Part shown: positions 1 through 11,900 of the stretch, in pieces
How the letters are laid out: each line of letters starts with the position of its first letter
Numbering within the stretch: position 1 is the first letter of the stretch
Assembly: GCA_020002185.1 (NCBI GenBank)
Contig: CM034531.1
Span: forward strand, 41,506,827 to 41,570,826
DNA: 64,000 bases
From: Paraescarpia echinospica
Lineage: Eukaryota; Annelida; Polychaeta; Sabellida; Siboglinidae
Direction of reading: 5' to 3'
Program-made: the position numbers and the translations under genes
Notes under the pieces: model-generated
What the model saw: only the letters and a program-made list of their open reading frames with translations
Databases searched by the model: none
What the model was told of the DNA's origin: nothing

Positions 1-405
1 TAGCTATTTCATATGACCATTTTTTCGTTCTTTCACAATATATTCAGTGTCGGCAAGCGGCGCGTAATGACACCACAAAGTCACTTATATTCCTGCAAAA
101 TCGCAGATTTGTAGCAACATCGTTTAGCCATCATTGGACAACGTGAAAGATATCACTTGTCAGTTGTCCAATCACTGAATATTCCTGCGGGATCCCCGGT
201 GTCTCCAATGGTGACACCTTGCGGAGTTTCGACATACTAGAAATTCAAGTAAAATGGCGCCCAAACGGTAACTTGCATTTTGGTTTATGATGGTGGTGGG
301 AATGAAAACCGTGCAGGCTGGTGGCACTACGTCACTTGTCGACACTTGTGTCAAATCCGGACTCTTTTGAAGCCCAAATAAAAACCTTGCATCCTATTCA
401 CTAGT

Positions 406-730
406 TGGCATTTGTATCGAATCCGGACCCTGTTGAAGCTCAAATAGCGACCAGGTTTGCACTAGTCTGTGCCGCTGTGGCCATTCATTACCGCACAGCT
501 CACGTAAAAAGATACATATAAATAGCAGCGTATGTTGATACAAACCGGGGCGCTATTTATGCATCAAATGGACGTAAGACGCAGTATTCTTAAAGGTAAA
601 TATGCATAGGATAATGTTGAATGACTACAGTGTATCTCACTGAGGTATCTAAGTTAAGCAAAACTCAAGCGGAGAAATCAATGACAAAGTCAAAGACACA
701 AAGTGGGTCCGGATTCGACGCAAATGCCCA
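406..730. mobile_element. MITE with terminal inverted repeats and palindromic core (copy 1)
   Basis: The left end (TGGCATTTGTATCGAATCC) and the right end are near-perfect inverted repeats of about 25 bp. Inside lies a second inverted pair: AAATAGCGACCAGGTTTGC near 445 faces its complement near 545. Related copies occur at about 9553-9830 and 37335-37592. There is no coding capacity, so it is a non-autonomous DNA element. A further TIR-like remnant at about 337-361 suggests an older nested insertion. The superfamily is not assigned. Confidence 0.6.
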
Positions 731-1211
731 CAAGTCTATTCAACTAATGTTCTATGTGGTTTTGTTTTTAACAAAATAAGGAATGTGATTCGTAAGATAG
801 CTTTGTGCTAAATATATAATACATATTCCGACAAAGTTGTGCAAACAAACTTTTGGAAAAACTGAAATACTTACGAATATAAACCACCGAAGTTCACATC
901 TCATAAAAAAATGGCTAATATCCAAAACCGTGTATACTAACGGGTTATCAATAACTTGGGTTAGACACAGCAATTGGATGTACTAAACAACTTAAACTGT
1001 TTTATAAAAAGGACACAATTTGAGAAACATTCTTGCGATTAATTGAAACATACTTTTGTGGCATTCCAGAAATGACTGTTTAATTAATTGTATAGCATTC
1101 TGGCAACAAATAAAATATAATCTTTTGAATATAAACCACCAATTTACCATAGTATTATGATATTAAAATAATTTAAAGGTGATGATGAAAGAGTCTTCAG
1201 ATGATACCACT

Positions 1212-1314
1212 GGATGCTTCCCAGAGAAATCGAGATGGTGTTCGACTGAACAGGTCTGCCAGGAAGTAAAGTGTAAAGCGCTTTGAGCAGTCCTGCGCTA
1301 TATAAGAACTTACC
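1212..1314 (+). repeat. Dispersed short repeat, family A copy 1
   Basis: This stretch (CTTCCCAGAGA, then GAGATGGTGTTCGA, GTCTGCCAGG, GTGTAAAGCG and ACTTACC) recurs at 8243-8308 and 29172-29282 in the same orientation with modest divergence. It looks like the tail of a SINE or short LINE. The family is not recognised. Confidence 0.6.
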
Positions 1315-1318
1315 GTTT

Positions 1319-3150
1319 ACTTTTTTACTGACTCTGTCAGCAAGGAAACAAGGCCTATGGTTAGTGCAAGAAAAACATAACCATAACCAAGTACCAGTGG
1401 TCAAGTGGAAACCACACCTCTACTGAGTAGCAGTGGTAAAATGGAAACCACACCTTAACACGATGAAACAGTCATGATTACTGACTTTTATCAATCATGA
1501 TTACTACATTTACAAGTAATGTCTTGTTGTTTTGTATCTTCCCCTCTATATTCAAGAGTAAAGGTTAACAGGTACCTCAGAATGCACCATTTTAAAGCTA
1601 GTTTAAACAAAATCTCCGGGGGAGCATGCCCGGACCCCCCTATCAACGTTTCGCACCTGCGGCACTCGCGAACCCCATCCCTTCCACCTCACGTATTATT
1701 TCACCCAGAGGAAACACTGATTATTTGAAAAACCCCAGAAGCACCATTAGAACTATGTTGATTAAGTAAACATTCAAATATAAAACATAAACAATGGTTG
1801 TTTGGTTAATTGGTAGGAAATAATTTGCTGCGAATGTCTGAAATAAGTTATAACTGATGATATTTCTTTTTAAGACAACTGGTGACAAAGTTTGATAGCC
1901 ATTTTAAAGTGTTGTGACTGGCTGCTTAATGGAGTAAGGAGATGGCCACTTTACAGAATTAGTGGGTTTCAATGAATATATCAGAGTGTGATAGAGGAGC
2001 CATTTTAAAGGGGCAATCATTTTCGATGGGTGGCATGTGTGATGGGTTCTACTGAAGTTTGTGACCATAACGACATTGTGACATGTTCAACTATTTCTTC
2101 TTCTCCCCCTTAAGGCCTGTACCCATCCACACTGAAACTTACTTCCTGCCCTCTTGATGACTTCTTGAGCTCTGAACACTCTCAAACTTGTGCTATTTCC
2201 CCACATTCTCTGCTGCTCGCTCGGGTCTTTGCCAGATCTCTCTCTTCACAATACCCTTATACCCTTTCCAAGATCTCTTTGTAATTTTCTCTTCCATTCT
2301 CTATCTGTGTCCACTGCTTCTTATCCCAACTGCCTTTCTTTTATGATGTTTATTCTAAAATATCCATACAAAATTAGTTGAATGTATGCTTACGCTCAAA
2401 CAGAGGAATCAAAAATCACAGAATAATAAGTGGCCTAACATTTATAACCTTTATAAGTCAATTTATGCAAAGTTATTCCTGCTTAGCCACATATTAGTGT
2501 AAGTTTATTCTTCCAGCCAAACAGCACAAGGTCACCACAACAGTAAACTGGTCAAAGTTGACCAAAACTAACAATACACAAAGAGCAAAGCCTTCTAGAA
2601 ATCCATAAAAGACAACATATTATGAAAATCAACAAAATCAATATAGGTGTTCAAAGAGAGTATGCTATGCACAGAAATGTGCCAATTAGTGTACATGTAG
2701 ACCAAGGATTATAAACTCCTTGTTGGGCATATTGATTTCATTTGCCCACATACCGGATGTTAGTAATTACCATAATTACTACACAGGTATTACATGATGC
2801 CACCCCCATGTCACAAGATCATGAGTTTCACACAAGTCATTTCCATTTTGCATTCAACACAGTGTCGTAGTATTACAATGACTCATTCATTCATACATAA
2901 ATTTTACTACTTCCAGTTTAGTGAATAAACTGTTTCACATTTCAGATTTAAAGAGATAAGAACCTGAAATAACTTAATGTCACAAAAGGCATAAGAATGC
3001 TAGGAATGTGATCTAAAGGTAAATGACTTGTCTAATGATAACAACTGCCAGCATTATAAACAGACAATGGAACAAACAGGAACAGGTGTAGCATTTGACA
3101 GGTGTCAACTTCAGAATAGTCCAGCTAGACAACATGTATTGCACATCAGC
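1319..3150. other. Intergenic, no supported gene
   Basis: AT-rich sequence with only short chance reading frames. A pyrimidine-rich stretch lies around 2090-2340. I see no conserved protein, RNA gene or clear transposon end here. Confidence 0.5.
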
Positions 3151-3152
3151 CA

Positions 3153-3154
<2 letters not shown>

Positions 3155-3196
<42 letters not shown>

Positions 3197-3300
3197 ACGC
3201 ATGTGTGTATGTGCATGCGTGAGTGCGTGTATATATATATATATATACACATACATACAGTGTCCGTGTGTATATATATTTATATTGATTATATATATAT
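3155..3300. repeat. GT microsatellite followed by AT-rich repeat
   Basis: An uninterrupted GT run covers 3155-3195, then imperfect GT, then TA runs at about 3229-3247 and 3280-3300. Reading frames across it (CVCVCV, THTHTH) are artefacts of the dinucleotide. Confidence 0.95.
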
Positions 3301-5060
3301 AGAAAATTTAGTAATTTAATTGCTACCTGGTGGTACATTAAAGTTTAAACAAACATCTGATTCTTGGTACAACTACACCTGTTTATTTACATTATTGAAC
3401 CCTTAAAATGTCATCTAACCCAATACAAAAGTTTATCAAAGACACCCGATTACATATTAAGAGGATAAACTCGGGGAGCAAATAAAATTTACAAAGAGAA
3501 TACTTGACCATCAATCAAAGTGAAGAAAGAACTTCAGATATGCAATGCTTATCAAACAAAGGTATGTGGTGTGGTTGTTTACTTACATATATCACTCTCA
3601 TATAATGTTTAACATTTTGTTGTGGACACATAATCAACACTCAGACAAAATGTCCTTATTCCAATCACGTGTTTATTTTTGGCTCTGCATGTAGAAATAC
3701 AGCTTGAACACAATGGAAACAGCATTAAAAAAATACAAAAAAGTGCATTTGTTGCAACTGAGACAACAATTTTGGAATAATTAACATACTAGTTATAATG
3801 CTAGTCTGATAATATCTGGGAAACTGTCACAAACCATTATATATGGCTGGCGTCAGGTCAATAAAGTAAAATTACAAAACAAGTTAGTTGAAAAAGCATT
3901 GTTTAGGGTTTACAAACAGTATCACAAAAATCACAATCACATAAAAATAGCCCTTCTGATTTGTTTGCCAACTATCATCTATATAGAGTGTATTAATAGT
4001 AATACGCTATTGTTGGGCACTGTAAGTGTATCTGCTCCAGAACATCAAGGTCTAGTCGCCTCTTTCTAGATTCATTCGCTTCCTTTGCCCCTCATCTACC
4101 TATAGCAGCTATCCAGATGGTACCACAGTGAACAAATTTTAAAATCTACATACTGACGTCCTTGTTTTGATGTTCATGTGTTGCCTACTAGTTACTATCA
4201 ATAGTTCAGTGTATACTACTAGTGATAACTGTCACTCGGATAAATTTACCAAATGTTGATAGTAACCAGGTCTCATGACATCAACTATGGATCGATAATT
4301 GGATGTAGCACAGTAGTAACATTGCATGCCAAATCATATCATATATGCAACTGAAATAACTTAATTCCTGGCCAAAAGAAACAATTTAATTTTAAAACTT
4401 AAAAGAAGACAGTCTGTTCAGGCTAGTTTTTCATTTATTAAATAATATATAATGAATATGTTGAAGGTATAGTGACCACCACATTGAGTTTAGTAAGCCT
4501 GTAACAATGTTTGCAATTTCAAAGTTTCAATCCTGCAGCATGTTCAAATAGTAATTAAACAAAACATCCAGTTTCAAAACAAGTGGCAATAATGCTGAGG
4601 GGATGAGTTGACTGCAAATCCCTTTCATTTTCGACAATTACTCATTTTCCCACATTCAACACAGCAGACTTCCTGTTACAAATTACTATGCTGACAAATT
4701 CTGGCTAGAGGAACAGATTGCCTCCTTAAGTTTAACAGTTGGGTGATGAAACTTTGTATTGAAACTAGTCTGACATTTCTAGCTCTAGAGAAGAATAACT
4801 GAAGACCAGTGATGATTTGATAAAAAAAACAATAACGAGTAAAGGCCTCAAGCCTGCATAGTCATATATAACCCAGGCCCTGGGCAATGGCAATGCGTCA
4901 TACTCAGTCATGGTAACCTAAATAAAATTAAAATAAGTATTTAAAGAAATTTAGTCAGCAATTAAATTATTAATTGTTTTTAGGCCTAATGTAACAGCAA
5001 CGCTTGGCATGTCTATAATTCAATGGATATGCTTGAGTCAACAATATGTGCTGAGTGCTT
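3301..5060. other. Intergenic, no supported gene
   Basis: AT-rich, non-repetitive sequence with no reading frame of note on either strand. No RNA gene or transposon terminus recognised. Confidence 0.5.
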
Positions 5061-5064
5061 TTTT

Positions 5065-5260
5065 GTGGTGCGCAGTAGCACAGCGGTAAGAGCTCCGGAC
5101 TCTCGACTGAGAGAACTCGGGTTCGAATCCTGTGTGGCGGTGTCGAACCTTGGGCAAGTCCGTTTGCTCTAGTGACTACACTACACTGTCTAAACTACAG
5201 TGCTTCAGTTCAATCAGCTGTATGAATGAGTACCTGGCTATAGATAGTGATATCAGTATC
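5065..5260 (+). mobile_element. tRNA-derived SINE
   Basis: The head is tRNA-like, with an A-box-like TAGCACAGCGGTAAGAGC from 5076 and a perfect B box GGTTCGAATCC at 5120-5130. A non-tRNA body follows (ACCTTGGGCAAGTCC, then GAATGAGTACCTGGC), similar to the conserved tail seen in many metazoan SINEs. There is no matching acceptor stem after the B box, so this is a SINE rather than a functional tRNA. The right boundary is approximate. Confidence 0.7.
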
Positions 5261-5299
5261 CGCTAGGTGGCGTATTTCCTTCTAGCGGCCAAAACTGAT

Positions 5300-8230
5300 C
5301 CATTTCTTGTGCATGAAAATGACGCCGGCGCGGCGCCGCGTCAGAGATCACATGGTCGCAGAAAATACATCGCTGTTGCTATGCAAATGATGTCACCATG
5401 ACGTTTGAGCATGGAATCGACCAATGAATAACTCTGTTACATATGGAAATACTTCTTTTTCATTTTGAGTGCAGCATTTTGTGTGTGTAGGTAAGTGAAG
5501 TTTAATGTTTTCTATGCTTGCTAAATGCGTAAATAAAATGTAAAGATTACGTAATGAAATTGCGATATTAGTGTTGATTGAAATATTAGCTTTAAAATGA
5601 TATATGTACGTGGCTGCCGAGCAACACACCAATGTGGGCAACTTTGGCGTTCTGGGCGTACATTTTCAACAGTCGATGCCGTATCACGCTGGCATCAGTA
5701 GGTGCTTTTGCAGCATTAATTAAATCCATATCCATCGCAACCATCACATATCATTGGTGTTATTGTTCACTTGTAACAGTGACAAGATCTATATATAATT
5801 AATATTAAATTAAATGTTTAAAGAAAAATGTGTACAAGCTGACTGAATCTGTGTCTGTTGTTAGTGACGCTTTCCATAGCATCATTATTTAAATCCCAAA
5901 CCATCTAAATCTATAAAACGAATTGCTTTTACTTTTGTACTTAAAGTTTAACTAATTATTATGTAATTAACTTTTTAATATTATATTAACAAATTTATTT
6001 TGTTGTCTTTAGTTATGACATTTCTTTTTTCATACTACACCACATCATTTCCATCAAATGATTCAGTGTGACTTTCATGTTTCTGTGTTGGAAGATCAAA
6101 CGGGTAGTCTTGATATAAGTTGTAGTTTATATTATTTATTTTGTGAATCACAACATTGAAATAATATCGATGTTATGTGCACTAAGAACAGTGTGATAAT
6201 CTACTGTTCATAACATTCTCTAGAATGTGCATACAATTCACTGTTATGCATTTTCATTTCAGAATGGCAACTCAGCAATGGTCGACAGGTCGGCTCACGT
6301 TATTTTCAAAGTACTGTTTAAAAATGCAATTTTCTAAACCTACTTTTCAAAATTCTGAGTTCTCTCCAAATTGCCATTTTCGTAAAGCTACTTTTCAAAA
6401 AAGTTCTTTATCAACGCACGAGACTGTGCCTACGTGGACCTACACCAATGACTGGAACTGATGCTGGCATGGGTCAATTCTTCCTCGACAGCTGGCATTT
6501 CTGATCTCTGCAAGTCGCTGGTGTCAACATCTCTACACATCAGTTGATACACTTGCAAGTCCCACTACATGCAAAAAGACTGCTTTAAAAGTGAAGAACA
6601 TTACTGCACACCTCAAGTTGCAATGAATTCTTAAAAGCAAGTTTCACACAAATTCACTGTTGTTACGGAAACTTCAAACGAATGCTGCATGAAGCTGATT
6701 TGAGATGATCCTCTCTCTGTGGACAATATTCTGATGTGGCTCCTCATGCAAAACATTCATTATACATCAGTTGTTCAACTGAAAGTTACAGACATAATGC
6801 AAGATTATGCAAGAGTTTAAAATAATTACTAGACAAAGATTTACAAATGATTTTTACCTGCAAGACGTTTACTCGTTAGAACTACATGACTTTACAAACA
6901 TTGCTGCACTGTGTAGGCCTACAACTGTTGTACGTGCAGGACTTTGCATGTTGCTGTGCTGCCTGAATTACAGAACATGGTACTCTACATCTGCATGATT
7001 TTATAATGTTGCATTGGACATGCATCCTTGGACATATGAACATTTATGCAATACATTTGCACTGCATTATATGCATCCAGTGTTTCATGAAATTATTAAT
7101 GTTGCCGCTATGTTTGAATCTGTTATAATAAATGTTCTTAATATTCATTCTGTTGTAATGTTTATCCATTTAATTCCCTTTATATTTACCTGTTGTGTTA
7201 TACTAATTACAGAAATGTTCATCAATTAGTCTGCATGCGTTTTATTACAAAGTCACATTGAATTCAGATTGTTGTATTAACAAATTTGTCATACTGTTAA
7301 TCCTCGTTAATGAATTAAGCGTTTAAAATTGTTCAACTAATTAGGAAAATATTAAACTAATTATGTCATGCATAATTGGTAACATTTCAAGTTGATCTAT
7401 TAACAATTTCTTTCATTCTTAAGATTGGTATGCCCATTTCCTAATTAATTGTAGGTCAATCATGCCATTAATCCCTGTAAATAGGTCAAATAAGAAATTA
7501 GGTTAACTAATTAGGTCATCAACAAATTATGGATTTTAAGAGGTAGCAGTCATAATATATTACAGTCACTGTATAAACTGACTGACATAGTTCAACCTAT
7601 AATAGGCCTTTTCCTACCCGATTTATGTAATTAATAATGGTAAATAGGTTAATTATTAAATGTAGGTCAATTAATAAGGTCATTAAATAACTAATTTCAT
7701 AGTGTGCTATAACAATATAATATATATTAACAATCTTCAATCCTCTAATAGTTTAGTAGGCATTTCCTAATTAATTACATTCAAATAATGCAAAAAATCA
7801 CAGTAATTAGGTCAAACATACAATGAAGGTCAATTAATTAGGTCAAGGTCAAATCATATCAATCTGATTTTTTGGGTCACATAACTTCTTATTTCACATA
7901 AATATCTTCAATATACACAATTTTATGGCCGTTTTCCTATATAATCAAATGCAGTACATCAAGCTTCTGGGGCCAGTTTGGGCACAAGATATGGACTGAA
8001 ATTCAATACCAAAAAGTGTTGTTTTTCTGAGAACAAAAAGTGGAATTACGTCGGAAATAATGAAGATATCACAAAAATTCAAAAACTCATAAACTTCATA
8101 ACATACTCTATCTTGTGGAACCATTTAATTGAAAAAATAGCGTATTTGAATTTTTACCTGATATACCTACTATAGTCTATAGACAGTGGTAGATATTTGT
8201 GTACGAATAGTCTTCGCGCGTTAATTGAAG
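5300..8230. other. Intergenic, no supported gene
   Basis: Mostly AT-rich. Only chance frames below 80 codons are present. From about 7240 to 7870 many short TTAATTAGGTCA-like words recur irregularly, which may be a decayed simple repeat. No gene or complete mobile element recognised. Confidence 0.45.
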
Positions 8231-8242
8231 CGTGGCTGAATT

Positions 8243-8308
8243 CTTCCCAGAGATGTGGAGATGGTGTTCGATTGAACAGATCTGCCAGGGAGTACAGTGT
8301 AAAGCGAG
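8243..8308 (+). repeat. Dispersed short repeat, family A copy 2
   Basis: Truncated copy of the repeat at 1212-1314, sharing GAGATGGTGTTCGA, TCTGCCAGGGAGTA and GTGTAAAGCG. Confidence 0.55.
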
Positions 8309-8715
8309 TCACTCGGTGTTAACGGTGACTGTGATTGACACTGACAGTGACAGGCACTTGTCAACACACTTACACAGTCACAAGTTTGGTCAAATAAACA
8401 AGTTACAAGTGAAGTTGTCTGGTCGTCAAGACTCAAAAGTCAAATGCTATCAAACAAGAACACGTAGCTTACCACAGCTGGCCCAGTCGTCTTGTTTCGC
8501 CGATTCTTCGCTTAAGTTTTGCATACTAAACTTAAGAACTGAGCAATAACCGCGTGTTTTACATCGGGAAATTACGTGCGAGTCATCGCCGAAGATAACA
8601 TACCGAAAAGCGGAAATGGCCTTCGCTGACCGGATGGGTGTCTTTTGACCTATTTAAGTGCCCGGGAATGTGTATTATTAACCTAATTACACGGCCAATT
8701 TACGGGGCTGAATAG

Positions 8716-8734
8716 CCAACCAACGTGGGCCACG
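8716..8734 (+). promoter_or_regulatory. ERSE-like element, near-consensus
   Basis: CCAAC, nine bases, then CCACG. The ER-stress response element known from vertebrate GRP promoters is CCAAT-N9-CCACG, so this differs by one base. It lies 200 bp upstream of the endoplasmin start codon. Binding by NF-Y with ATF6/XBP1 is inferred from the family. Confidence 0.6.
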
Positions 8735-8786
8735 CTGGGAAAGAGAGGCTCTTACTTGGGTTCATTTCATTGGTCAACGTGCTTTT

Positions 8787-8805
8787 CGTGGGGCGTTTTG
8801 ATTGG
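8787..8805 (-). promoter_or_regulatory. ERSE, exact consensus on the minus strand
   Basis: The + strand reads CGTGG, nine bases, ATTGG, which is an exact CCAAT-N9-CCACG on the minus strand. It lies about 130 bp upstream of the endoplasmin ATG. A one-mismatch ERSE-II-like site (ATTGGTCAACG) is at 8769-8779. Together they predict induction by the unfolded-protein response, as for GRP94 and GRP78 in other animals. Confidence 0.75.
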
Positions 8806-8933
8806 TTAATAACGACACATGTGGGGAAACCCTTTAAGCCTGTTTCGTATAACTCTGGTAGTTTCTTCGGATAGTTGTTGGTGGTGAGGAAGTGAACTGG
8901 TTTTAGACGAAACGTTTCGACGTCCCAGCCCTT

Positions 8934-8985
8934 ATGGCGCGACGACATATATTCCTGGGATTTGTTGTGTTGTTGCTGTTAGCAG
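8934..8985 (+). CDS. HSP90B1: HSP90B1 exon 1 (signal peptide)
   Basis: ATG, two arginines and a run of hydrophobic residues ([11 protein letters not shown]) form a signal peptide. The donor is GGTAGG at 8986. This is the only ATG that gives a signal peptide in the right frame. Intron 1 (8986-11581) contains a decayed MITE copy, a tRNA-like SINE head and a 362-bp fold-back element. Confidence 0.92.
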
Positions 8986-11900
8986 GTAGGTTTTAAGAGT
9001 AGTGCAGTTTGTAAGAAATTAAACATGGGGAGATGCAACAAAATGTCACCCGCCGAGTGCCGAGCGCCGCTCGCATCTCAAAATAGCCTGGACGATTTTA
9101 TGCACTAAGCTTCGTTTTGCGGGGCGTCACTGCCAATCCGTACTTGGGAGAACCAAATATGGCTCTTCTTAGCCTGGCATGCAAGGTTAATTTAATGGGA
9201 AATTTCATATGAACATTTGCATAGGGTGTGTTGTTCGACCCATTCTCGTTGTAATTATTAATGCAGCATGCACCTGATGCAGTTACTCAAACCATCCGAA
9301 TTTCAGGAATCTAATCACCGCTCGGGTGACCATTACAAGTAACACACCCACCGGCATGCCACCGTAAGGCTGAGCCTGGCAGAATGGCTATGGCCTAATC
9401 AATGCCAATGGGATTAACATAAACCCGTCGAATGTCATCTTTTGCAAGTTTTGATCTATGCCTGTCACCTAGGCTATGGTACTAGGCGTGACTGTTGGTA
9501 CTCGTATGGATGACTGATAACAGTGTAAATGATATGATTATTTATGACATTAGACTTTGAACCCCAAATAGTGACCCGGTTTGCCCTAGTCTGCACCGCT
9601 GTGGTCGTACGTTACCGCATCGCGCTCGTAGAATGAGCGATATATCGGCGTATGTTGTTGCAAACCGGGGCATTATTTATGCCTCAAAAGTGCGCTAACA
9701 CGCAATATTTTTAAACGTAAATATACATCGGATAATGTTGAATTATGGAACTAACACACCGAGGTATCAAAGTTAGACAAAACTCAAGTTATAAAGGCAA
9801 AATCGAGGTGGGTCCGGATTCTACACAAGTGCCAAAAATAAAAATAAAAATAGATACAGGCGAACCATTTACCTACAATTCAAAACTTGTCCAAGCAATG
9901 TACAAAACACTTGTGTATAACCTGGACCCACCTGTATTTTGCAATTATAAAACCATATTGTTGCCTAAATTTGAGACAGGATTGCCTCAGACTTAGTTCC
10001 ACCATTCCACATCATCCCAGACATATTTACATTGTAAAAATGTTGCATCTTAGTGAACTTATGAAGGCTTTTGAAGCCTAAAGAGCACCCGGCTTGCATC
10101 AACACACACTGTTGTATCACTCATGTCAAGCACGCATTACAGTAATGCACAGTTGCAGCGGCGCAGATTAACGCTACCTGGGGCACTATTTGGTTCTCAA
10201 AAAATTGCTAATTAAAAAAAATCAAAATTGTTATATAATTATTTAAAGGAAATAATAATAAGGCATTAGCTAAAATCCTTTTTCCATGTGTACACAAAGT
10301 TTAACATTGTATGTAACATTTGACAACATTAAACAAATACAGAAAAATGCATTTGTAGCATAAATTCAATTTTAAGCCCGTCTGTGAAGCGATTCCCACG
10401 GAAAATAAAAGTTTAATGAGCTAGGCGATCACGTGGTACCGTGACATCACTTATCACTGAAACTCGTGTCAGGCCGACCCTTTCCATGCATTCAGAGCAT
10501 GTTTACAAGGATAGCTTTTGGGTCAGAATGAGTTATTGTGCAATAGTCCGACGTACTACAAACACTAGTCATCATAGAGGAACAAGTAGTTATCTTACGG
10601 TTCCACATGAATCAAATTTTATTCAAAACGACGAATGGGCCTACAAGTCGACTAGGTTTCGCCGAGCTTGGGCTCGTTTCCAGAATAATTATATCGAATG
10701 CAACCAACGGGAGATAATCTACACCAATAAACATACATAGCAAACAGATATTGTATCCAGCTACATAAAGTAACATGTATAACCTCATAATATCACTAGA
10801 CTATCGATATATGAAGCAGGAGTTGTACAATTTATCATAACTTAAATCAGTCAGTGAATTTCTGTTGGTGCCGCTAGCTCAGTTGGTAGATGCGTTGGTT
10901 TCTTTCCATTTATTTTACAAGGGCGACGCCGGTTCAATCCTGACAACATGCAAACCATTGCTTTTCTTTACACTTTTTTGTTTATGTTTTCACGAAGTAA
11001 TATAAACCAAATCATTTAGTATACTATGATGCACTGTTTGTAAATATTTTTTAGTTTTGTAGTAATTATTTATTCGCCACAAAAATGAAAATATGGTCAT
11101 TATATATAACAGTGTTTCTAAATTTTATTTATCCAGACAGATCACAATCTGTTTTCACATATATAATTACAATATATTACCGTACAGTATATTTACAATT
11201 AATTATATATCCATTACATTATATTTGTTTGGATAAATACAATTTAGAAACATTGTTATATAATGACCATATTTTCATTTTTGCGGCAAATAAATAATTA
11301 CAACAAAAATAAAAATTATTTACAAACAGTGCATTATGGTATAAAATGATTTGGTTTATATTAAAATCAATAGACCAACTCAACAATAAATGATTCCCTT
11401 GCTTTAAAGGTTTACAACTACAGACCTGCCTACCAATCCGGATTGTTCGGAATAATTCCGGAAACACTCAAATTACGGGATTACGGCAAGGGATGAAAAT
11501 ATTACGGATTCTTTATGTATCACAATGATCGTCAAACATTTCCGTGCTCCTAAAATTTAGCATGTTTTTCATTTTTTGTAGCATTTGTGACAGCTGACGA
11601 TGCAACAGAAGATGATAAACCAACGGTAGATGAAGACATCGGCAAGAGTAGAGAAGGTTCAAGGACGGACGATGAAGCTGTACAAAGGTGCGTTTGTGAA
11701 GAAAATACAAATTTATTACATGGTAATGACTCTGTTAAGTATTGTAGTTTATTATGTTAATTAGTTAATTATTCTTAACCCTACATGTGATCACGAATTC
11801 GGCCTGCGTGATCAGTGAAAACTGGTCCCGGCCGAATTTTGGCCCTATTCAGGATCACTTTAAAAAAAAATGTTTCCGTTACTAGCAACTGACAGGGGAA

